NCBI GenBank assembly: GCA_050299835.1
Contig: JBNKWP010000014.1
Coordinates: forward strand, 23,851-87,850
Direction of reading: 5' to 3'
Length of the DNA: 64,000 bases
Origin: JAJDOD01 sp050299835
Lineage (GTDB): Bacteria > Pseudomonadota > Alphaproteobacteria > Rhodobacterales > Rhodobacteraceae
Both the position numbers and the translations under genes were made by a program. Below are positions 58,064 through 64,000 of the stretch, one piece after another (the first letter of the stretch is position 1; each line of letters opens with the position of its first letter). The notes below the pieces were generated by a model that worked only from the letters and a program-made list of their open reading frames with translations, ran no database searches and was not told the origin of the DNA.

Positions 58064-58635
58064 AGAAGACTATCTTCTTTCTAAGCGTCACCGCGATATT
58101 CGGCACTGCCGTAATAAGTGGCATCGCGGTCGCACAGTCCATGCAGGGCCACGGTCATGGGAATGGTCACGGCGGCGGCATGATGCATGACGAGGTAACC
58201 ATGCCTGGCTTGCGCGGCGCGAACGCAACGCCCGAAGAAAGCGCGGAGCTTGCAGTGATGTTCCGCAATTTCGATACGATCACGCGGGAGGTTGAAAACC
58301 TGCCCAATGGCATTCGGACCGTGACCCGATCCTCCGATCCGGAGGTGATGGATGTGCTGGTCAGCCACGTTGTCGGCATGATCGGGCGCGTCGAACGTCT
58401 GGATGATCCACAGATCATGATCCAGAGCCCGACGCTGGACATCTTTTTCGAGCGTGGCGAAGGCATCACCTCGGAGATCGACGTCACAGATGACGGCATT
58501 GTCGTGGTTCAGACCTCGGACGATCCCGAGCTGGTCACGGCCATGCAGGTCCATGCCGCCGAAGTTTCCGACATGGCCGACCGCGGCATGGCGGCCGTCC
58601 ACGACATGATGACGCAACAGGGCCGCGGCCACTAG
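58060..58635 (+). CDS. His/Met-rich periplasmic protein with internal duplication
   Basis: A 191-aa exported protein of unknown function. A signal peptide (FFLSVTAIFGTAVISGIAVA) ends near residue 25 and is followed by a metal-binding-like stretch, GHGHGNGHGGGMMHDE. Two related ~45-residue units follow: NGIRTVTRSSDPEVMDVLVS...HVVGM and DGIVVVQTSDDPELVTAMQV...HAAEV, each with one conserved His. The ATG overlaps the preceding stop. It may bind copper or another thiophilic metal or a sulfur species, as part of this sulfide locus. Confidence 0.7.
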   Translation: MKKTIFFLSVTAIFGTAVISGIAVAQSMQGHGHGNGHGGGMMHDEVTMPGLRGANATPEESAELAVMFRNFDTITREVENLPNGIRTVTRSSDPEVMDVLVSHVVGMIGRVERLDDPQIMIQSPTLDIFFERGEGITSEIDVTDDGIVVVQTSDDPELVTAMQVHAAEVSDMADRGMAAVHDMMTQQGRGH

Positions 58636-58667
58636 GCCGTCCGCAACCGTAACCTGGAGAGAGTGAA

Positions 58668-59552
58668 ATGACCGACTATCCCGTCAAAATCGACGTCCAC
58701 CCCGAAGTCACGATGTTCTTCGACGAGGACTCCAACACCTTCAGCTATGTGGTCCGTGATCCGGCATCCACATCCTGCGCCGTGATCGACAGCGTCATGG
58801 ACATCGATTATGCGGCCGGCCGCATCGCCTATGAACATGCCGACAGGATCATCGACCATATCCGCGAGCACGGCCTGACGCTGGAATGGATCATCGAAAC
58901 CCATGTCCACGCGGATCACCTGTCCGCCGCGCCCTACATTCAAGAGAAGCTGGGCGGCAAAATCGGCATCGGCTCCCACATCATGACCGTGCAGGACACG
59001 TTCGGGAAAGTCTTCAACGAAGGCACCGAGTTCCAGCGCGACGGATCGCAATTCGACGCCCTGTTCGAGGATGGCGACACCTATGAAATCGGCGGGATGA
59101 CCGCGTTCGCCATCTACACGCCCGGCCACACGCCGGCCTGCATGGCGCATGTGATCGGGGATGCCACCTTTGTCGGCGATACACTCTTCATGCCGGATGC
59201 CGGGTCGGCCCGCGCCGACTTCCCGGGCGGCGATGCCGGGACACTTTACGATTCGATCCAGAAGCTGCTGAAACTGCCGGACGAGATGCGCGTCTTCATG
59301 TGCCACGACTATGGTCCGAACGGTCGCGAGATCCTCTATGAGACGACCGTTGGCGACGAAAAGGCCCATAACATCCATGTTGGGCAAGGCCGGTCCCGCG
59401 AGGAATTCGTGAAATTCCGCACGGAACGCGACGCCACGCTGGCCATGCCGCGTCTGATCATCCCGTCGCTTCAGGTCAACATGCGCGCCGGAGAGGTGCC
59501 GACCGACAAGGACGGCAATCCGATGCTCAAGGTTCCGTTGAACCAGCTCTGA
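58668..59552 (+). CDS. MBL-fold persulfide dioxygenase (ETHE1/Blh type)
   Basis: A 294-aa metallo-beta-lactamase-fold protein. THVHADHLSA supplies the first metal ligands (HxHxDH), GHTPACMAHVIGD the next His, and VGDTLFMPDAGSARADFPGG the ETHE1/Blh signature with the bridging Asp. Members of this group oxidise glutathione persulfide to sulfite. GGAGAGAGTG precedes the ATG. It stands between the sulfur transporter and the SQR fusion, which produces persulfide, so the two steps are consecutive. Confidence 0.9.
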   Translation: MTDYPVKIDVHPEVTMFFDEDSNTFSYVVRDPASTSCAVIDSVMDIDYAAGRIAYEHADRIIDHIREHGLTLEWIIETHVHADHLSAAPYIQEKLGGKIGIGSHIMTVQDTFGKVFNEGTEFQRDGSQFDALFEDGDTYEIGGMTAFAIYTPGHTPACMAHVIGDATFVGDTLFMPDAGSARADFPGGDAGTLYDSIQKLLKLPDEMRVFMCHDYGPNGREILYETTVGDEKAHNIHVGQGRSREEFVKFRTERDATLAMPRLIIPSLQVNMRAGEVPTDKDGNPMLKVPLNQL

Positions 59553-59568
59553 GCCGAGGAGGCACGAA

Positions 59569-61248
59569 ATGGACATAAGGAAAATATCGTCGAAGATCTT
59601 CGTCAGCCCGCAGATTGCGCCCGAGGATATCCCGCGGCTGAAGGACGAAGGCGTGCGCGCCATCATTTGCAACCGCCCCGATGGCGAGGGTCCGGACCAG
59701 CCGAGCTTCGAGGAGATCGAGGCGGCGGCAAAGTCGGCGGGAATCGAGGCCCGCTATGTCCCGGTACAAACCGGGATGGTGACGGACGAGAATGTCGCGC
59801 AGTTTGCGGAGGCGCTTTCCGATCTGCCGCGCCCGCTCCTGGCCTATTGCCGCTCGGGGACGCGCTCGGCCACGCTCTGGTCGCTCAACGAGGCGGGACA
59901 ACGCCCGATGCCCGAGATCCTCAGCGCGACCAAAGCGGCAGGCTATGACATGAGCGGCGTCGCCCGTCGCATCGCGAACGGCGGGAAGACGCCAACCGAT
60001 ACCGGCGATGCCAAATATGACGTGGTGATCGTCGGCGCGGGAGCAGGCGGCATTTCCGTGGCCGCCAGCCTCCAGTCTCGCAGAGCTGATTTGTCCATCG
60101 CCATCATCGACCCGGCGGATATTCACTATTACCAGCCCGGCTGGACAATGGTGGGCGGTGGGATTTTCGAAGCCAGCCAGACCGCCAAAACGATGGGGTC
60201 GCTCATCCCGCGCGGCGTCAAATGGATCAAGGCCGCCGTCGCCGCGTTCGAACCCGGCGACAACGCCGTGATCCTGGACGGGTGCCGCGTTGTGAAATAC
60301 GACCGACTCGTCGTCTGCCCCGGGCTTAAGCTCGACTGGGGCAAGGTCGAGGGGCTGGAAGAGACGTTGGGCCGGAATGGCGTGACGTCGAACTATCGCT
60401 ATGACCTCGCGCCCTACACCTGGCAACTGGTCCAGGAGCTTCGCTCCGGCCGGGCGCTTTTCACGCAACCGCCGATGCCGATCAAATGCGCGGGCGCTCC
60501 GCAGAAGGCGCTCTATCTTTCGGGCGACGCATGGTTCCGACGCGGCAGGCTGAAGGACATCGACATCCAGTTCATGAATGCCGGTGGCGTGCTCTTCGGC
60601 GTCAAGGATTACGTGCCAGCGCTGATGAAATACGTCGAGAAATACGGCGTGACGCTGAACTTCTTCCACAACCTGATATCTGTCGATGGTCCCGCCAGGA
60701 AAGCGACTTTCAAGGTCGCAGCACCGGACACAGACCCGACCGAAGTCACCGTCGAGTTCGACATGATGCATGTTTGCCCGCCGCAGACCGCGCCGGATTT
60801 CATTCGCGTGTCTCCCTTGGCGGACGAGGCGGGCTGGGTGGATGTCGATCAGTCAACGCTGCGTCACAAGACTTACGACAACATCTGGTCGCTCGGCGAT
60901 GTGATGAACGCGCCGAACGCCAAAACCGCCGCAGCCGCGCGCAAGCAGGCGCCCACGGTAGCCGAGAACATCGTCGCCGACATCGCGGGCCGCTCCCCCT
61001 CCTCGGCCTATGACGGGTACGGGTCCTGTCCGCTGACAGTAGAGCGCGGCAAGATCGTGCTGGCGGAATTTGGCTATGGCGGCGTGCTCAAACCCTCCTT
61101 CCCGACCTGGATGCTGGATGGCACCAAGCCGACCCGTGCAGCCTGGTTCCTGAAGGAAAAGATGCTGCCCCCGATCTACTGGCGCGCGATGCTGAAAGGG
61201 CGGGAATGGATGGCCAAGCCCGAGCCGCTGAAAGCCGCCGCCGAGTAG
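59569..61248 (+). CDS. DUF442 phosphatase-like / sulfide:quinone reductase fusion
   Basis: A 559-aa bifunctional protein. The N-terminal DUF442 (Blh-type, ~1-130) has the CX5R loop in LAYCRSGTRSATLW (Cys94), probably a sulfurtransferase. The FAD domain starts KYDVVIVGAGAGGISVAASL (~150-170) and continues with SQR features: HYYQPGWTMVGGGIF, PMPIKCAGAPQKALYLSGDA (Cys307) and SLGDVMNAPNAKTAAAARKQ. It should oxidise sulfide at the membrane and pass electrons to quinone. The cysteine expected after GDV is Met446, while Cys403 (MMHVCPPQTAP) appears instead. GAGGAGG precedes the ATG. Confidence 0.9.
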   Translation: MDIRKISSKIFVSPQIAPEDIPRLKDEGVRAIICNRPDGEGPDQPSFEEIEAAAKSAGIEARYVPVQTGMVTDENVAQFAEALSDLPRPLLAYCRSGTRSATLWSLNEAGQRPMPEILSATKAAGYDMSGVARRIANGGKTPTDTGDAKYDVVIVGAGAGGISVAASLQSRRADLSIAIIDPADIHYYQPGWTMVGGGIFEASQTAKTMGSLIPRGVKWIKAAVAAFEPGDNAVILDGCRVVKYDRLVVCPGLKLDWGKVEGLEETLGRNGVTSNYRYDLAPYTWQLVQELRSGRALFTQPPMPIKCAGAPQKALYLSGDAWFRRGRLKDIDIQFMNAGGVLFGVKDYVPALMKYVEKYGVTLNFFHNLISVDGPARKATFKVAAPDTDPTEVTVEFDMMHVCPPQTAPDFIRVSPLADEAGWVDVDQSTLRHKTYDNIWSLGDVMNAPNAKTAAAARKQAPTVAENIVADIAGRSPSSAYDGYGSCPLTVERGKIVLAEFGYGGVLKPSFPTWMLDGTKPTRAAWFLKEKMLPPIYWRAMLKGREWMAKPEPLKAAAE

Positions 61249-61305
61249 GTCTCGCAAAGCAGTCGTGGACGACGCACTCACGATTCGTCCGCACCATTTA
61301 ACGGC

Positions 61306-61332
61306 GGTCAAAGGGGGCTCTCCCCTCTGACC
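61306..61332. terminator. Hairpin between the SQR fusion and SulP genes
   Basis: GGTCAAAGGGG (61306-61316) pairs with CCCCTCTGACC (61322-61332) in an 11-bp stem with one mismatch and a five-base loop. There is no T tail, so it may be an attenuator or an mRNA-stabilising hairpin in the 109-base gap. Confidence 0.45.
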
Positions 61333-61357
61333 GGCACTATTCGAATGCGATAAGACG

Positions 61358-63085
61358 ATGCCCAGTTTGCGCCAGTACCTGCCAATTCTCGATTGGGGTC
61401 GCGGCTATGACCGCTCCACCCTGTCGAACGACCTGATCGCGGCCTTGATCGTCACCATCATGCTGATCCCGCAATCGCTGGCCTATGCGCTTCTGGCAGG
61501 CTTGCCGCCCGAGGCCGGCATCTACGCCTCGATCGCGCCGATCATCCTCTATGCCGTTTTCGGCACAAGCCGGGCCTTGGCCGTGGGGCCGGTCGCGGTT
61601 GTGTCCCTGCTCACCGCATCGGCCATTGGCCAGGTGGCTGAACAGGGAACTGCCGGCTATGCTGTCGCCGCGCTGACGCTTGCCTTCCTTTCAGGAGGTT
61701 TCCTGCTGTTGCTCGGCATTTTCCGCCTGGGCTTTCTTGCAAATTTCCTGAGCCATCCGGTGATCGCGGGCTTCATCACCGCATCCGGCATCCTTATCGC
61801 CACCAGCCAGCTCAAACACATCCTGGGCGTCAGTGCGCATGGGCACACCCTGCCGGAGATGGTGTCGTCGATCTTCGACCACCTGGACCAGATCAACTGG
61901 CTCACGGTCGCAATCGGTGTCGCGGCAACGGTGTTCCTGTTCTGGGTCCGCAAGAACCTCAAGCCCGCGTTGAGGAAAATCGGTCTTTCACAGCTCGTGG
62001 CGGACATCCTGACCAAGGCGGGACCCGTGGCCGCCGTGGTGGCAACCACGCTTTCGGTCTGGGCCTTCGGGCTGGCTGACAGGGGCGTGCGCATTGTCGG
62101 CGAGGTTCCCCAGAGCCTTCCGCCCTTCACGCTGCCCGGCCTTTCCCCCGACCTTGTGAGCGCGTTGCTGGTTCCTGCGATCCTGATCTCCATCATCGGA
62201 TTTGTCGAAAGCATCTCGGTCGCACAGACACTCGCAGCCAAGAAGCGCCAGCAAGTTGACCCGGATCAGGAATTGATCGGATTGGGCGCAGCGAATCTCG
62301 GCGCGGCTTTCACCGGCGGCTTCCCGGTGACCGGCGGCTTCTCACGCTCGGTCGTGAATTTCGATGCCGGGGCGGAAACCCCGGCGGCCGGTGCCTTCAC
62401 CGCGATCGGTCTTGCCATCGCTGCCCTCGCCCTGACGCCGTTGGTCTATTACCTGCCCAACGCGACGCTTGCGGCGACGATCATCGTGGCCGTGTTGAGC
62501 CTCGTCGACCTCTCGATCCTGAAGAAGACCTGGGGCTACAGCCGGGCAGATTTCACCGCCGTGGCTGCCACGATCCTGCTGACGCTTGGCATGGGTGTGG
62601 AGATCGGCGTGGCTTCAGGCGTTGCAATCTCCGTCCTTCTGCATCTCTACAAGACCTCGCGCCCCCATGTCGCCGAAGTCGGCCTTGTCCCCGGAACCCA
62701 GCACTTCCGCAACATCCATCGCCACAAGGTCGAGACCGATCCGACATTGGTCACCTTAAGGGTCGATGAGAGCCTTTACTTCGTCAACGCGCGCTTCCTT
62801 GAAAACCTGATCCAGCGACGGGTGACGACTGGCTGCACGATCGAGAACGTCGTTTTGATGTTCTCCGCCGTAAACGAAGTTGACTATTCCGCGCTGGAAA
62901 GCCTGGAAGCGATCAATCAACGGCTGAAGGATATGGGCGTGGGCCTGCATCTGTCCGAAGTCAAAGGCCCGGTGATGGACCGGCTCCGGCGGTCGCACTT
63001 CCTCGAAGACCTCAACGGTGAAGTCTTCCTGTCGCAATATGACGCCTGGACCAGGTTCGCGAAAACCCCAGGTCTTGTTGCCTGA
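61358..63085 (+). CDS. SulP family anion transporter with STAS domain
   Basis: A 575-aa membrane transporter. MLIPQSLAYALLAGLPPEAG is the SulP signature, ALAVGPVAVVSLLTASAIG and FTGGFPVTGGFSRSVVNFDA are conserved membrane blocks (about 11-12 helices). The C-terminal STAS domain spans residues ~440-560 (LRVDESLYFVNARFLENLIQ). The last gene of the island, it could export sulfite or sulfate made by persulfide oxidation or import sulfate; direction cannot be inferred. The start at 61358 has only a weak ribosome site. Confidence 0.92.
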   Translation: MPSLRQYLPILDWGRGYDRSTLSNDLIAALIVTIMLIPQSLAYALLAGLPPEAGIYASIAPIILYAVFGTSRALAVGPVAVVSLLTASAIGQVAEQGTAGYAVAALTLAFLSGGFLLLLGIFRLGFLANFLSHPVIAGFITASGILIATSQLKHILGVSAHGHTLPEMVSSIFDHLDQINWLTVAIGVAATVFLFWVRKNLKPALRKIGLSQLVADILTKAGPVAAVVATTLSVWAFGLADRGVRIVGEVPQSLPPFTLPGLSPDLVSALLVPAILISIIGFVESISVAQTLAAKKRQQVDPDQELIGLGAANLGAAFTGGFPVTGGFSRSVVNFDAGAETPAAGAFTAIGLAIAALALTPLVYYLPNATLAATIIVAVLSLVDLSILKKTWGYSRADFTAVAATILLTLGMGVEIGVASGVAISVLLHLYKTSRPHVAEVGLVPGTQHFRNIHRHKVETDPTLVTLRVDESLYFVNARFLENLIQRRVTTGCTIENVVLMFSAVNEVDYSALESLEAINQRLKDMGVGLHLSEVKGPVMDRLRRSHFLEDLNGEVFLSQYDAWTRFAKTPGLVA

Positions 63086-63138
63086 TCTGAATACATGCCG
63101 GACGTAGGAGCTGGCATCGGGCCGTGAGTGGCACGGGT

Positions 63139-64000
63139 TCAGGATTTGACGGACTGATCCCTGAATTCCGCAAATCTTTCGCGCAAAACGTTCTTCTGAA
63201 CCTTGCCCATAGTATTTCGCGGAAGTTCATCAATGATGGAGATCACTCTGGGATGCTTGAACCGCGCCAGCACCTTGCGCACGTTTCCCGAGATTTCTTC
63301 GATGTCCGGCTGCTCACCGGGTTTGGCAACGATCAGCCCCATAACGCTTTCACCGAAATCCTCGTGCGGCAGTCCGATGACGGCGCTTTCCAGTACGCCG
63401 GGTTGAGCATCCAGAACCTGTTCAATCTCCTTGGGATAGATGTTGTAGCCGCCCGAGATGATAAGGTCCTTGTTGCGTCCGACGATGTGGACATATCCAT
63501 CCTCGTCAATGCGGCCCAGGTCCCCGGTGATGAAAAACCCATCTTCGCGAAGCTCTGCGGCGGTTTTCTCCGGCATCTGCCAGTACCCCTTGAAAACATT
63601 CGGACCGCGCACTTCGATCTGGCCCACTTCCCCCTGCTCCAAATTGGCTCCCGTCGCCGGATCGGTGATCTTGAGCTCGACCCCCGGCAACGGAAAACCG
63701 ACCGTTCCGGCCCGGCGCTCACCATCATAGGGGTTCGACGTGTTCATGTTGGTTTCCGTCATGCCGTAGCGCTCGAGGATTTCGTGGCCGGTTCGCTGGC
63801 GAAACTCGGCAAAGGTCTCCCGAAGAAGGGGCGCCGATCCGGAAACGAAAAGCCGCATGTCCTTTGCTGTCTCGGCGGTAAAAGCCGGTTCGGCAAGCAG
63901 CCGCGTGTAGTAGGTCGGAACGCCCATCATCACCGTGCATTCGGGCAGGAACCGAACGACCTGCCGTGCCTCGAAAGCCGGCAACCAGCGCATGCTGGCA
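63139..64000 (-). CDS. matB: Malonyl-CoA synthetase MatB (partial, C-terminal part)
   Basis: The window ends inside an ANL-superfamily gene; its 5' end lies beyond base 64000. About 287 residues are visible: FVSGSAPLLRETFAEFRQRT and ILERYGMTETNMNTSNPYDG (A5, the MTETNMN pattern is typical of malonate-specific members), VKITDPATG-like region, GYFKGYWQMPEKT-type loop, FFITGDLGRIDEDGYVHIVG (A7), DLIISGGYNIYPKEIE (A8) and ELPRNTMGKVQKNVLRERFA with the A10 lysine. It converts malonate to malonyl-CoA. Confidence 0.88.
   Translation of the reverse strand, partial: ASMRWLPAFEARQVVRFLPECTVMMGVPTYYTRLLAEPAFTAETAKDMRLFVSGSAPLLRETFAEFRQRTGHEILERYGMTETNMNTSNPYDGERRAGTVGFPLPGVELKITDPATGANLEQGEVGQIEVRGPNVFKGYWQMPEKTAAELREDGFFITGDLGRIDEDGYVHIVGRNKDLIISGGYNIYPKEIEQVLDAQPGVLESAVIGLPHEDFGESVMGLIVAKPGEQPDIEEISGNVRKVLARFKHPRVISIIDELPRNTMGKVQKNVLRERFAEFRDQSVKS

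Noticed and set aside
1..64000. CRISPR arrays, insertion sequences, prophage genes and rRNA
   Set aside because: No regularly spaced repeats, transposase, integrase or rRNA-like sequence were seen on either strand.

Overview
The window looks like chromosome from a marine alphaproteobacterium of the Rhodobacterales (Roseobacter-like) group. The evidence is a Complex I operon studded with non-nuo genes, a CckA-ChpT-CtrA type phosphotransferase (ChpT), ornithine-lipid genes, an ectoine-hydrolase locus, isovaleryl-CoA and malonyl-CoA metabolism, and high GC with dense ATGA-overlapping operons. No rRNA, insertion sequence, phage or CRISPR array was seen; one tRNA-Ser is present.

Layout: 1-7.8 kb (minus strand) is a nuoA-B-C-D-E operon interrupted by a frameshifted membrane gene, a 63-aa membrane protein, a sulfotransferase, a DUF559 nuclease-like gene with GC-rich hairpins, and a membrane protein carrying the same C-terminal helix-hairpin-helix (HhH) module as NuoE. 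7.9-13.4 kb: EcsC-like and LprI-like proteins, an acyl-CoA synthetase coupled to an unlisted 44-aa secreted peptide, isovaleryl-CoA dehydrogenase with a TetR-like palindrome, and phosphoglycolate phosphatase. 13.5-25.5 kb: glmU-glmS, moaA, a lipoprotein-trmJ-ctaA-M32 carboxypeptidase operon, thiE-like and olsB-olsA. 25.6-34.3 kb: chpT, then the minus-strand run rplU-rpmA-GNAT-GNAT/GNAT-obgE-proB-proA, a coiled-coil protein, a DUF2059 protein and tRNA-Ser(CGA).

34.3-38.1 kb is a decayed junction: a 3' HEPN-like remnant, a 5' remnant of doeB that has lost its ATG, then intact doeA and a divergent aminotransferase. 38.1-43.5 kb: an OmpA/coiled-coil protein, a NUDIX hydrolase, a PiT phosphate transporter, a carbonyl-reductase-like SDR and a DUF1349 protein. 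43.6-49.7 kb is one sugar ABC-transport operon (binding protein, two permeases, ATPase, DUF4432 epimerase-like protein), followed by a large chemoreceptor.

52.4-63.1 kb is the most coherent accessory system. A 1-Cys peroxiredoxin and a cyanide-insensitive-type cytochrome bd oxidase (cydA-cydB-small subunit) diverge from an Rrf2/NsrR-like plus two-cysteine Crp/Fnr regulator pair. These are followed by a DUF2892 protein, a split YeeE/YedE (PmpA/PmpB-like) sulfur transporter, a His/Met-rich duplicated periplasmic protein, an ETHE1/Blh-type persulfide dioxygenase, a DUF442-SQR fusion and a SulP anion transporter. I read this as a sulfide/persulfide and nitrosative-stress respiratory island. The window ends inside a malonyl-CoA synthetase gene.
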